DNA of 64,000 bases. Source: Novosphingobium acidiphilum DSM 19966 (GTDB lineage Bacteria > Pseudomonadota > Alphaproteobacteria > Sphingomonadales > Sphingomonadaceae). The notes under the pieces are model-generated. The model was not told where the DNA came from, did not search any database, and saw nothing but the letters and a program-made list of their open reading frames with translations. The stretch's first letter is position 1; each line of letters opens with the position of its first letter. Of the stretch, positions 26,901 to 35,836 are shown in pieces. The stretch is from assembly GCF_000429005.1 (NCBI RefSeq), contig NZ_AUBA01000003.1, positions 220,958 to 284,957 on the forward strand. Direction: 5' to 3'. A program made the position numbers and the translations under genes.

Positions 26901-28415
26901 CTATTCCGCGGCTTCGAGCACCTCTTGGGGCAATGCTGCGGGGGCGGGGTCAAGCCGCAGCACCCCATCGTCGATCGGATCGTTTTTCATCCAGGCGCGA
27001 TCGCGCACATAGTCCTGATTGAGCCGCCAGCGCATGTCCGATGCGTTTTTGGGCAACAGGTGCCGCGCGCGCGCAATATAGCCCGAAGAGAAATCGAACG
27101 GATCGTCTTCGACCAGATCGTGATCGGCGGGCAGCACCGGCGTGGCGACTGCCAGGTTTCGTTCTGCCATCAGGTTGATCAGGCGGCAGACATAATCGGA
27201 AATGATATCCGCGCGCAGCGTCCACGATGCGTTGAGATAGCCGAACACCGCCGCCAGATTGGGCACGTTCGAAAACATGCACGCCTTGTAGTAATAATGC
27301 TGCGACCAGTCGATCGGCACGCCGTCCAGGCTGAACGCGATCTTGCCCGCCATCGTCATGGTCAGCCCGGTGGCGGTAACGATCACGTCGGCATCAAGAT
27401 GCCGGCCCGATGTCAGCTGGATCCCGGTGGCATCGATGCGATCGATATGGTCGGTCACCACGTTGGCCTTGCCGGCGCGGATCGCGGCAAACAGATCGCC
27501 ATCGGGGATCAGGCACAGCCGCTGATCCCACGGATCGTAGGGCGGGGTGAAATCGGTGGCGCTGTAATGGTCGCCGAGCATCGACTGGGTCTGTTTGGTC
27601 AGGAATGCCTTGACCTTGTCCGGCCGGGTGCGCGCGCGGTGAAACACCAGCGATTGCATCGTGATGTTCTTGTACCGGGTCAGACGATAGGCCAGCTTTT
27701 CGGGCAGCACGCGGCGCAGGAAATTGGCAATGCCGTCACGCGCCGGGCGCGATGCCATCCACGTCGGCGTGCGCTGCAGCATGGTCACGTGTGCGGCCTT
27801 GGCAGCCATCGCCGGCACCACCGTTACCGCGGTTGCACCCGATCCGATCACCACCACGGTCTTGCCGGTATAATCCAGATTGTCGGGCCAGAATTGCGGA
27901 TGCACGATCTGCCCGGCAAAATCGGCCTTGCCGGGGATCTGCGCGTCATAGGGATCATCGTAATCGTAATAGCCCGATCCCAGGTAGACGAAGCGCGTTT
28001 CCAGCGTGCGCGGCCCTTCGGGGGTGTCGACCTCGAGCCGCCACAACCCGGCGCTGCTGTCCCAATTGCCGGCAATGACTTGCGTGCCGAACCGGATATG
28101 CGGGCGAATGCCGCGTTCATCGGCGATGCGGTCCAGGTATTCCAGGATCGAAGGGCCGTCGGCGATCGATTTTTCGTGCCGCCAGGGTTCGAACACAAAG
28201 CCCAGTGTGTGCATGTCGCTGTCCGAACGCACCCCGGGATAGCGGAACAGATCCCAGGTGCCGCCGATGCGTTCGCGCCGGTCGAGCACCAGATAGCGTT
28301 GATCGGGGCACATCGCCTGCATATGCGCGGCCATGCCGATGCCCGAAATCCCCGCACCGACGATGATCACATCAAGCGGACCATCCCCGTTTGCCACGCC
28401 AGCGCCCATTACCAT
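26901..28415 (-). CDS. Flavin-containing (Baeyer-Villiger-type) monooxygenase
   Basis: A 504-residue FAD/NADPH enzyme. The FAD loop VGAGISGIG begins near residue 20, the NADPH loop is IGSGATAVT near residue 195, and the fingerprint FAGQIVHPQFWP fits the FxGxxxHxxxW(P/D) motif of class B flavoprotein monooxygenases between them. Such enzymes insert oxygen next to ketones or oxidise N/S atoms; the substrate cannot be read. Tandem 10-nt repeats lie about 60 bases upstream. ATG 28409 is an alternative start. Confidence 0.87.
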   Translation of the reverse strand: MVMGAGVANGDGPLDVIIVGAGISGIGMAAHMQAMCPDQRYLVLDRRERIGGTWDLFRYPGVRSDSDMHTLGFVFEPWRHEKSIADGPSILEYLDRIADERGIRPHIRFGTQVIAGNWDSSAGLWRLEVDTPEGPRTLETRFVYLGSGYYDYDDPYDAQIPGKADFAGQIVHPQFWPDNLDYTGKTVVVIGSGATAVTVVPAMAAKAAHVTMLQRTPTWMASRPARDGIANFLRRVLPEKLAYRLTRYKNITMQSLVFHRARTRPDKVKAFLTKQTQSMLGDHYSATDFTPPYDPWDQRLCLIPDGDLFAAIRAGKANVVTDHIDRIDATGIQLTSGRHLDADVIVTATGLTMTMAGKIAFSLDGVPIDWSQHYYYKACMFSNVPNLAAVFGYLNASWTLRADIISDYVCRLINLMAERNLAVATPVLPADHDLVEDDPFDFSSGYIARARHLLPKNASDMRWRLNQDYVRDRAWMKNDPIDDGVLRLDPAPAALPQEVLEAAE

Positions 28416-28473
28416 CTCCGGATGTTGTTTTAATCGATTCCTTAAATTCTAGGCGAATTTGTGATGGATGGCC

Positions 28474-28494
28474 AGAGTGCGCAAAGAGTGCGCA
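28474..28494. repeat. Tandem AGAGTGCGCA repeat upstream of the monooxygenase
   Basis: AGAGTGCGCA occurs at 28474-28483 and again at 28485-28494, an 11-base period, close to one helical turn. It lies about 60 bases upstream of the monooxygenase start in an AT-rich leader, so it may be a binding site for a regulator that contacts one DNA face. Confidence 0.4.
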
Positions 28495-28691
28495 TCGGGC
28501 CAGGCGCGCGGCGCCGATTATCGCGCGCGACACAAGGATTTGCACACCCGCACCCCACCATCGCCCCGGGCCTGATCCGGGGCCGGGCTGCCGTCTTTTT
28601 GTTGACGCGATCAACGACTGCGCAATAGCCTGACTTTGTCGTACGATCGATCGGTCGAAGCTGGCCGAATTTCCGGGGGGAGCGCGCCGTG

Positions 28692-29315
28692 ATGATGCAA
28701 TCCATTTTGGCGGTTCCAGCCGCGCTTTTGTCCGTTGGAGCGTCGACGGAAAAACTGCCGGAGCACCTGGTCTTGGAGCCATATCCAGATGCCCAGGTCT
28801 GGAAAGAGGTGACACACGACACTGTGGGCGCGAAATTTCTGATCGAACGCGTGCCCTCCGACCAAAACGCTGACCATTACAAGGATATCCTTGTCGCCAT
28901 GGCGCTTCCCGAAAAACGCGGCGCGGACCCGTCCGTGGCGCTTCGAGGTATAATTCAACTGGCCGGCGGCAAATGCGATGCGGTACGCGCAAATGGTCCC
29001 AAAGCACAGATCGAAGGCGGATTTAATGTCGCATACGGGCAGGTCTATTGTGGCCGGCAGCGCGGTACATCCTTTGGCTTGAAGATTTTTTATAAAATCA
29101 TCCAGGGCAATGACGCGCAGTACGTCGTTTTGCGTGAACGACATGTCGCGCCCAGTACCGTGGGTGGCATACAGTCGTTTTCAAAGGATCAGATGAACGC
29201 TGTCATCGAAGAGATGAAATCAGATGCGCTTGCCAATACATATCTGATAAAATCGGTCTATTTGTGTGGATCGTCGTCCGCGGACGACCGCTGCAAGGCC
29301 CAGACTCCGTCCTGA
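28692..29315 (+). CDS. Exported hypothetical protein
   Basis: A 207-residue protein with a short signal-like N-terminus (MMQSILAVPAALLSVGAS). Mature sequence includes three or four cysteines (GKCDAV, VYCGRQR, YLCGSS, RCKAQ). GC content and codon use are lower than in neighbours, hinting at a more recent arrival. GTG 28689 is an alternative start; a GGGGGGA ribosome binding site sits just upstream. A weak promoter-like pair TTGACG (28602-28607) and TAGCCT (28626-28631), spacer 18, precedes it. No family recognised. Confidence 0.6.
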   Translation: MMQSILAVPAALLSVGASTEKLPEHLVLEPYPDAQVWKEVTHDTVGAKFLIERVPSDQNADHYKDILVAMALPEKRGADPSVALRGIIQLAGGKCDAVRANGPKAQIEGGFNVAYGQVYCGRQRGTSFGLKIFYKIIQGNDAQYVVLRERHVAPSTVGGIQSFSKDQMNAVIEEMKSDALANTYLIKSVYLCGSSSADDRCKAQTPS

Positions 29316-29357
29316 ATTCGAATTGGGCCTGCGCGTCCGGGGGCGTGTCCCGGGCTG

Positions 29358-30758
29358 CTAATCCTGGCTGATCAGGAACTGTTCCCAGCGGCCTTTGGGG
29401 CCGCGTTCGGCATACGTGATCACGGTGTAGTCGTGGCCGTGGCATCGGGCGGCGAAATTGCGGTTGACGAAACCGCCGCGCAGGCGGGGTTTTGCCCGCG
29501 CGGTCAGGGTGCATGCGCCCAGCGCGGTCAGCGACGTGCGGTAATCGGCCACGGCTTGCGGGGTGAAATAGGCGCGGGCGTCATCGGTGAAATGGCTGGC
29601 GATCAGGTGCCCTTTGCCAAGTGCCGCCCATTCGGCGCGGGCATCGGCGAGGCGGGCAACTTCGCCGGTCTGCGCCTGGATGGCGCGCGGCAGGATCACT
29701 TTGCCGATTGCCTCGGTCAGTGTGCCCTGCACATCGGCAAAGCCGGCATTGGTCAGCACCACCACCGCCGCGCGATCGTCGGGCCAGACGGTGTTTTGCG
29801 ACAGGAACCCGACCGATTCGCCGCCGTGGTTGATCAACCGGCGCCCGTCGCGTTCGGCGACAAATACGCCCAGGCCGTAATCGGTGCTGGTGCCATCGGT
29901 CAGCCGCACCGGAGTTTCCTGTTCGGCCCAGTCCTTCGGCGTCAGCACCGTGCGATCAAGCCGCGCGATGTCCCACCGCGCAAGTTCGGCTGCGGTCATC
30001 GACAGTTCGCCCGCGGCATACAGCCAGCCGTGCGCGGGCGGGGTCACCTCGCGCACCGGGCCCAGCGCAAACCGGTTGTAGCCATGCGGAAATTGCGGAC
30101 CGTTGGCATCGTCGATGAACAGCGGGTGGATGCCCAGCGGGTGAAACAGGTATGTCTCAAACAGGCTGGCCAGCGGCGCGCCGCCAGCCAGTTCGGCGAT
30201 GCGCCCCGCCACGACATAGCCGGTGTTGGAATATTGCCAGCGCGTGCCGGGGGCATAATCGAGCGGTTTCATCGCCCAGCGGCGAATGATCGCGTCGGGC
30301 GTGGTGGGCGTCGCCATCGCCTGGAATGCATAGTCCTGCGGCCAGTAATCCTGCAGGCCCGCGGTGTGCGACAGCAACTGGCGCACGGTGATCTGGTCGG
30401 CCTGGCTCACCTGGGGCAGCCACCTGGCCACTTTGTCGTCCAGCGACAGGCGGCCCTCGTCGGCCAGCCGAAGGATCAGTGCGGCCAGGAATTGTTTGGA
30501 ATTCGATGCAATCTGGAACGGCATCCCGGGCGTGGCCGGGCCCAGCCTGTCCGATGCCTTGCCCCAGGCGCGCGCGAGCACCAGTTTGCCATCGCGCACC
30601 ACCGCAATCGACACGCCGGGCACTTTGGTACGCGCCAGCGTGTCGGTAACCGCGGCGTCGATCGCGGTTGCCTCGTCGGGCGACAGCGCCTGGGCCATGG
30701 CGGACAGCGGCAGCGCGCACAGCGCCAGCGCGACGAATGCGCGAAGGGTTCGGTTCAT
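29358..30758 (-). CDS. Serine hydrolase of the beta-lactamase/EstB family
   Basis: A 466-residue exported protein (signal MNRTLRAFVALALCALPLSAMAQA). It has the class C-type motifs S-x-x-K in IASNSKQFL (about residue 84) and Y-S-N in WQYSNTGYVV (about residue 175), with a late HGG (INHGGESVGFL). Members hydrolyse esters, D-amino peptides or beta-lactams; which cannot be told. An extra C-terminal domain of about 100 residues follows the hydrolase domain. Confidence 0.85.
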   Translation of the reverse strand: MNRTLRAFVALALCALPLSAMAQALSPDEATAIDAAVTDTLARTKVPGVSIAVVRDGKLVLARAWGKASDRLGPATPGMPFQIASNSKQFLAALILRLADEGRLSLDDKVARWLPQVSQADQITVRQLLSHTAGLQDYWPQDYAFQAMATPTTPDAIIRRWAMKPLDYAPGTRWQYSNTGYVVAGRIAELAGGAPLASLFETYLFHPLGIHPLFIDDANGPQFPHGYNRFALGPVREVTPPAHGWLYAAGELSMTAAELARWDIARLDRTVLTPKDWAEQETPVRLTDGTSTDYGLGVFVAERDGRRLINHGGESVGFLSQNTVWPDDRAAVVVLTNAGFADVQGTLTEAIGKVILPRAIQAQTGEVARLADARAEWAALGKGHLIASHFTDDARAYFTPQAVADYRTSLTALGACTLTARAKPRLRGGFVNRNFAARCHGHDYTVITYAERGPKGRWEQFLISQD

Positions 30759-30799
30759 GCGTTCCTGATTAGCCGCTGATGCGCGTCGCGCAACCGGCT

Positions 30800-32194
30800 T
30801 CAGGTGCCCGAAATGACCCCGAACAGATCATGCGCATCGGCCTCTTCGACCGTGACATCGACAAAATCGCCCTGGGCCAGCGTGGCGGGCACATTGCGCA
30901 GATGGACCGCGCCGTCGATTTCGGGGGCGTCGGCCTGCGATCGTCCGGTGGCGCCGATATCGCCGTCTTCATCGGCTTCACCCACGTCATCGATGATCAC
31001 GCGGATCGTGCGGCCGACCTTTGCCGCCAGCTTGGCACGGCTGATGGCCTCGGTCTTTTCCATGATCCGGGCATAGCGTTCTTCCTTCACCGCCTCGGGC
31101 ACCGGATCGGGCAGGGTGTTGGCCGCAGCGCCCGCCACCGGTTCGAACCGGAACGCGCCGACGCGATCAAGCTGCGCCTCGTCCAGCCAGTCGAGCAGAT
31201 AGCGGAAATCATCCTCGGTCTCGCCTGGAAAGCCGACCACAAAGCTGGACCGGATGGCGATATCGGGGCAGATTTCGCGCCAGGTGCGCAGGCGTTCCAG
31301 CACTTTGGCCTCGTTCGCCGGGCGCTTCATCGCGCGCAGCACTTTGGGGCTGGCATGCTGGAACGGGATGTCGAGATAGGGCGTCAAAAGTCCCTCGGCC
31401 ATCAGCGGGATCACCGCTTCGACATGCGGATAGGGATAGACATAGTGCAGGCGGACCCACGGCACATCACCCCGGGGCGTGCGCAGGCCGCCCAGTTCGC
31501 GCGCCAGATCGGTCATGTGGGTGCGCACCGGTTGCCCCTTCCACTGCCGTTCCTCGTGCCGCACATCCACGCCATAGGCCGAGGTGTCCTGGCTGATGAT
31601 CAGCAGTTCGCGGGTGCCTGCGGCCACCAGTTTTTCGGCTTCGCGCAGCACGGCATCGATGCGGCGGCTGACCAGGCCCCCGCGCAGGCTGGGGATGATG
31701 CAGAAGGCGCAGGCGTGGTTGCAGCCTTCGGATATCTTGACATAGCTGTAATGGCGCGGGGTCAGCTTGACATCGCCGGGTACACTTTGCGGGATCAGAT
31801 CCACGTAGGGACCCATGCCCGGGGGTGCTGCGGCATGCACCGCGTCGACCACATCCTCGTACTGGTGCGCGCCGGTCACCGCCAGCACATCGGGGAATTG
31901 CGCGCGGATCGCATCGGCCTCGTTGCCCATGCACCCGGTCACGATCACCCGGCCGTTTTCGGCCATCGCCTCGCCAATTGCGGCCAGGCTTTCGGCCTTG
32001 GCCGAATCGAGAAAGCCGCAGGTGTTCACCAGAACGACATCTGCGCCCTGATAATCCGGGCTCATGTCATAGCCGTCGGCGCGCAGCCGGGTCAGGATGC
32101 GTTCGGAATCGACCAGAGCCTTGGGGCAGCCAAGGCTGACCATACCGACACGCGGCGCGGAAGGGAGGACAAGCGGGGAATGTTGATCAGCCAT
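30800..32194 (-). CDS. rimO: Ribosomal protein S12 methylthiotransferase RimO
   Basis: Radical SAM enzyme that adds a methylthio group to Asp of ribosomal protein S12. The N-terminal MTTase cluster ligands are C23, C59 and C88; the radical SAM cluster is C158-x3-C162-x2-C165 (EGCNHACAFC), followed by IIPSLRGGLVSR. The TRAM-like C-terminal domain closes the protein. Length is 464 with the start at ATG 32194, which removes a long non-homologous extension that runs into the opposite-strand DUF1761 gene. RimO rather than MiaB is supported by MVSLGCPKALVDSE. Confidence 0.93.
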   Translation of the reverse strand: MADQHSPLVLPSAPRVGMVSLGCPKALVDSERILTRLRADGYDMSPDYQGADVVLVNTCGFLDSAKAESLAAIGEAMAENGRVIVTGCMGNEADAIRAQFPDVLAVTGAHQYEDVVDAVHAAAPPGMGPYVDLIPQSVPGDVKLTPRHYSYVKISEGCNHACAFCIIPSLRGGLVSRRIDAVLREAEKLVAAGTRELLIISQDTSAYGVDVRHEERQWKGQPVRTHMTDLARELGGLRTPRGDVPWVRLHYVYPYPHVEAVIPLMAEGLLTPYLDIPFQHASPKVLRAMKRPANEAKVLERLRTWREICPDIAIRSSFVVGFPGETEDDFRYLLDWLDEAQLDRVGAFRFEPVAGAAANTLPDPVPEAVKEERYARIMEKTEAISRAKLAAKVGRTIRVIIDDVGEADEDGDIGATGRSQADAPEIDGAVHLRNVPATLAQGDFVDVTVEEADAHDLFGVISGT

Positions 32195-32331
32195 CAGGCG
32201 GCGGCGCATAGCGGGTTTTTTGCGCCGCGTCACGACATGACCGAATTGCCATGCCTGGTGCCAGGCGGTATGCGCGATTTCCGTCATTCAAACCGCCTCT
32301 TCGAGGCCAAGGGCGGGTGGAGCGCGCTGCA

Positions 32332-32745
32332 ATGGGTCCGGTAAACTGGTTGGCGGTGCTCATTGCAACATTGGCGGCCTTGGCGGTGTCTTCGGTGTGG
32401 TACGGGCCGTTGTTCGGGCGCGCGCGCCTGGCAGAGCTGGGCCCGGGCGGGCTGGGCCATCGCGCCGCGCCGTGGCGCACGCTGGCGCTGACCTTTGCGC
32501 TGCTGCTGGTGTCATCATCGATGATCGGTCACATGTTTGCCCGCGTCGGGCCCGACACCCTGGCTGCCAAGCCCTGGCTGTATTTCATGATGTCGGGCGG
32601 CCTTGCCGGCGCGTTCGTGATCCCGGCGCTGGGCATCAATTACCGGAACCTGCGCATCAGTTTGCGGCTGGCGTTGATCGATGCGGGGTTCTGGCTGGTC
32701 GCCTATCTGGCGATCGGACTGACCTTTTTCCTGATGGCGCGGTAG
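32332..32745 (+). CDS. DUF1761 family membrane protein
   Basis: A 137-residue protein with four hydrophobic helices. The opening WLAVLIATLAALAVSSVWYGPLFG is the DUF1761 signature. No function is known. Start at ATG 32332; the longer open frame upstream overlaps the region before rimO. It is an isolated plus-strand gene between minus-strand ones. Confidence 0.82.
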   Translation: MGPVNWLAVLIATLAALAVSSVWYGPLFGRARLAELGPGGLGHRAAPWRTLALTFALLLVSSSMIGHMFARVGPDTLAAKPWLYFMMSGGLAGAFVIPALGINYRNLRISLRLALIDAGFWLVAYLAIGLTFFLMAR

Positions 32746-32765
32746 GTCTTCCCCCACCGGCTGGA

Positions 32766-33506
32766 TCAAAGCCTTATCGGCAATGCCGCGACGGGATCAT
32801 GCGGCACATTGTCGTGGCGCAATTCGAAATGCAGCGTGGGCTTTTTGACTTCGCCGCTGGCGCCGATCCGCGCGATCGGTTCGCCGGCACGCACGCTGGC
32901 GCCCTGTTTGACCGAGACTTTGCCCAGATAGGCATACGCCGTGGCCCAGCCGTTGCCGTGGTCGATCACGATCAGCTGGCCAAACCGTTCGGGCTCGGTT
33001 CCGGCAAAGACAATCTGGCCGGCGGCGGCGGCGCGCACGGTCATGCCGGAAAATGCGGCCAGGTCGATGCCGTTGGCGGGCAGGCCGTGGACACGCGCGG
33101 AAAACCGCGTGACCACCGCGCCCGATGTCGGCCACATCAGCTTTGGCGTGCCGGGTTCGGCCGCGTGCGTGGGTTCGGGCAAGGTGCGCGGCACTGGCGC
33201 GATGCGCAGCACCGGAACGGCGCGCGCTGCCGCCGGCGGGCGGCGCACCGGATGTTTGTCCTGCACCGGAATGTCGGCCGGATCGGGCCGTTTGAGCACG
33301 GTGCCGGGCATCAGCCGGGCTTCGGGATCGATGCCGTTGGCGCGGGCGAGTGCGGTGGTCGAAAGACCCATCCGCGCGGCAACCGCGGCCAGCGTGTCGC
33401 CGGGCTGAACGGTATAAGTCCACGCCACGATCGGCGGTGCGGCGCCGGCCGGGCCGGGCACTGCGGCGGGTACCAGGGCCAGCGCCGCCAGCAACGCGCG
33501 TTTCAC
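32766..33506 (-). CDS. LysM and degenerate LytM (M23) protein, NlpD/EnvC-like
   Basis: A 246-residue exported protein: a signal peptide (about 1-22), one LysM peptidoglycan-binding repeat (YTVQPGDTLAAVAARMGLS), a Pro-rich linker, then a C-terminal LytM domain (about 125-240). The zinc ligands of active M23 peptidases are not conserved: NGIDLAAF replaces HxGxD, and TLHFELR replaces HxHFE, so it should be a cell-division amidase activator like NlpD/EnvC rather than a peptidase. It starts at GTG 33506 in a GTGA overlap with the serS stop, as nlpD often follows serS, but surE and pcm are missing from between. Confidence 0.83.
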   Translation of the reverse strand: MKRALLAALALVPAAVPGPAGAAPPIVAWTYTVQPGDTLAAVAARMGLSTTALARANGIDPEARLMPGTVLKRPDPADIPVQDKHPVRRPPAAARAVPVLRIAPVPRTLPEPTHAAEPGTPKLMWPTSGAVVTRFSARVHGLPANGIDLAAFSGMTVRAAAAGQIVFAGTEPERFGQLIVIDHGNGWATAYAYLGKVSVKQGASVRAGEPIARIGASGEVKKPTLHFELRHDNVPHDPVAALPIRL

Positions 33507-34783
33507 GGCAGTGGCACCAGGCGGGTCAGGCCACCGGCATAAGGGGCCAATGCTGCCGGCACGTCGACCGAACCGTCGGCCTGCTGGTAATTTTCCAGCA
33601 CCGCAACCAGCGTACGGCCAACGGCCAGACCCGATCCGTTGAGCGTATGGACAAATTCGGTGCCCTTGGCACCCTCGGGGCGATAGCGCGCATTCATCCG
33701 CCGCGCCTGAAAATCGCCGCAGTTGGAACACGACGAAATCTCGCGATAGGCGCCTTGTCCCGGCAGCCACACCTCCAGGTCATAGGTCTTGCGCGCGGTA
33801 AAACCCATGTCGCCGGTGCACAGCAGCATCTTGCGGTACGGCAGGTTCAGCGCCTGCAGTACCGCCTCGGCGCAGTGGGTCATGCGTTCGTGTTCGGCCT
33901 CGGACTGGTCGGGCGTGGCGATTGAGACCAGTTCGACCTTTTCGAACTGGTGCTGGCGGATAAAACCGCGCGTGTCGCGCCCTGCCGCGCCCGCCTCGGA
34001 GCGGAAACAGGGGGTCAGCGCGGTCATCCGCAGCGGCAGCCCGCCTGGCGCCAGGATCTGTTCGCGCACCGAATTGGTCAGGCTGACCTCGGCGGTGGGG
34101 ATCAGCCAGCGGCCATCGGTGGTGCGGAACAGGTCTTCGGCAAATTTGGGCAATTGCCCGGTACCGAACGCAGCCTCGTCGCGCACCAGCAACGGCGTGA
34201 TGCATTCGACATAGCCATGGGCCCCGGTCTGCATGTCGAGCATGAATTGCGCCAGCGCGCGGTGCAGCCGCGCCATGCCCCCGCGCAGAAAGGTAAACCG
34301 CGCGCCCGACAGCGCCGCACCGGTTTCAAAATCGAGGCCGAGTGCGGGGCCGATGTCGGCATGTTCGCGCGCTGCAAAATCAAAGTCGCGCGGCGTGCCC
34401 CAGCGTGCGATTTCGACATTGTCGGCCTCGTCCGTGCCCTGGGGCACGTCGTCGGCGGGAATGTTGGGGAGGGATGCGAGCAGCGCGCTGAGCTCGGCCG
34501 TGTGGCGCCGCTCGTCCTCCTCGAGTGCTGGCAATTGGTCCTTCAGCGCGGCCACTTCGGCCTTCAGCGCGTCGGCGGTGGCATGATCGCCTTTGCCCAT
34601 CGCCGCGCCGATCGCCTTTGACGCTTCGTTGCGGCGGGCCTGCGCCTCTTGCATCCGGGTCAGCAGATCGCGCCGTGCGCTGTCGCATGCGACAATGGCG
34701 GCGGCAGCAGGCGCAGCGCCACGCCGGGCAAGCCCTGCGTCAAAGGCGGCGGGGTTTTCGCGGATCAGTCGGATATCGTGCAT
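33503..34783 (-). CDS. serS: Seryl-tRNA synthetase
   Basis: A 426-residue class II synthetase with the N-terminal coiled arm (about residues 30-105) and catalytic core: motif 2 PCFRSEAGAAGRDTRGFIRQHQFEKVE and motif 3 near NGSGLAVGRTLVAVLENYQQADGSV. Start at ATG 34783 (MHDIRLIRENP), the usual N-terminus. Its stop overlaps the LytM gene, which is translationally coupled. Confidence 0.97.
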   Translation of the reverse strand: MHDIRLIRENPAAFDAGLARRGAAPAAAAIVACDSARRDLLTRMQEAQARRNEASKAIGAAMGKGDHATADALKAEVAALKDQLPALEEDERRHTAELSALLASLPNIPADDVPQGTDEADNVEIARWGTPRDFDFAAREHADIGPALGLDFETGAALSGARFTFLRGGMARLHRALAQFMLDMQTGAHGYVECITPLLVRDEAAFGTGQLPKFAEDLFRTTDGRWLIPTAEVSLTNSVREQILAPGGLPLRMTALTPCFRSEAGAAGRDTRGFIRQHQFEKVELVSIATPDQSEAEHERMTHCAEAVLQALNLPYRKMLLCTGDMGFTARKTYDLEVWLPGQGAYREISSCSNCGDFQARRMNARYRPEGAKGTEFVHTLNGSGLAVGRTLVAVLENYQQADGSVDVPAALAPYAGGLTRLVPLP

Positions 34784-34844
34784 GGTGGCACTGCCTATGC
34801 CCGCCCGGGCGTCACGTTTCAACCCGGGCGGATACAGGTCGGGA

Positions 34845-35810
34845 TCATCCGCAGCCGTTGGCGCGGTCGCACTGGTAGATATGCACCCAGTCGATGCTCA
34901 GGCTCTTGGGAAAACCTGCCAGCTGTACCCCGCCCTGGTCATGGCTTTCGGGCCACTGGCCGCCGATCGCCAGATTGAGGATCAGGTAGAACGGGCGGTC
35001 GAACGGCGCATTGCCCACCGCAGGCGCGGGCACGGTCTTTTGCAGCGGATCGCGCCAGTTGTGCAGTTTGATATGGCTGTAATCCTTGCCGTCGACGTAC
35101 CAGACCATTTCGTCCGGGCTCCAGTCGACGCGATAGGTGTGCCAGTCGCCTTCGCTGCCCTTGGGCAGGGCAAAGGCCTTTTGCTGCGACAGACCCTGAT
35201 AGTGGTGCATGTTGCTGCCGTAATGGATCGTGCCATAGATCTGGTTTTCGACCCCGCCGATGCAGCTACCGCATTTCACGCCAAGATTGACCGCCTCCAT
35301 CACGTCGATTTCGCCCGAACCGGGCCAGGGGCCATAAAGGTCCTTTTCGGGCAGCAGCCAGATTGCCGGCCACACGCCCTGTCCGGTGGGCGATTTGGCG
35401 CGCACTTCGACCCGGCCATAGGTCAGCGTAAACTTGCCCTTGGTCGATACTTTGCCCGATGTGAACGGCTTGGTCGCAGGCGGCGGTATGACCCCGTCCC
35501 TGGGCATATCCTCGGACAGCGCGGGTCCGGTTGCCTTTTCGAAATGCGCGGTCAGGTCAAGCTGCCCGTCGTGCACCGCCACATTGTCGGGGCGCCGGGT
35601 ATAGCATTCGCGCTCCATGTTCCCGCCGCCCCAGCAATCCTGATAGGCGTGCCATTTGGCCGGATCGATCGCGGTGCCATCGAATTCATCCGAAAACACC
35701 AGTTTCCAGCCATCGGCTGGCGTCTGCTGCTCTGCCATGGCGGCGGCGGTCCATGACAGACCGCCGCACAGTGCCGCGCCGAGCCCGATGACACATCGGA
35801 TCTTGCGCAT
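34845..35810 (-). CDS. GH16 endo-beta-glucanase (laminarinase/lichenase-type)
   Basis: A 321-residue exported hydrolase (signal to about residue 26). The GH16 catalytic motif is E167-I-D169-V-M-E172 (ExDxxE), nucleophile and acid/base in the usual order; WPAIWLLP and RVDWSPDEMVWYVDGK are other family blocks. The NEWLY exported enzyme would cut beta-1,3 or mixed beta-1,3/1,4-glucan; specificity is inferred from the family and from the neighbouring GH3 and TonB receptor. It begins 26 bases after the receptor gene stop. Confidence 0.9.
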   Translation of the reverse strand: MRKIRCVIGLGAALCGGLSWTAAAMAEQQTPADGWKLVFSDEFDGTAIDPAKWHAYQDCWGGGNMERECYTRRPDNVAVHDGQLDLTAHFEKATGPALSEDMPRDGVIPPPATKPFTSGKVSTKGKFTLTYGRVEVRAKSPTGQGVWPAIWLLPEKDLYGPWPGSGEIDVMEAVNLGVKCGSCIGGVENQIYGTIHYGSNMHHYQGLSQQKAFALPKGSEGDWHTYRVDWSPDEMVWYVDGKDYSHIKLHNWRDPLQKTVPAPAVGNAPFDRPFYLILNLAIGGQWPESHDQGGVQLAGFPKSLSIDWVHIYQCDRANGCG

Positions 35811-35836
35811 GATTTTCGTCCTTTCCCTGATCGCGA

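Noticed and set aside
25617..28433. 938-codon plus-strand open frame across the CinA and monooxygenase genes
   Set aside because: It is antisense shadow in GC-rich DNA, rich in His, Arg and Gln with no domain; the minus-strand genes have clear motifs.
28560..28605. GC hairpin followed by a T run, considered as a terminator
   Set aside because: The T run lies about 14 bases after the stem and no gene ends just upstream on the plus strand.
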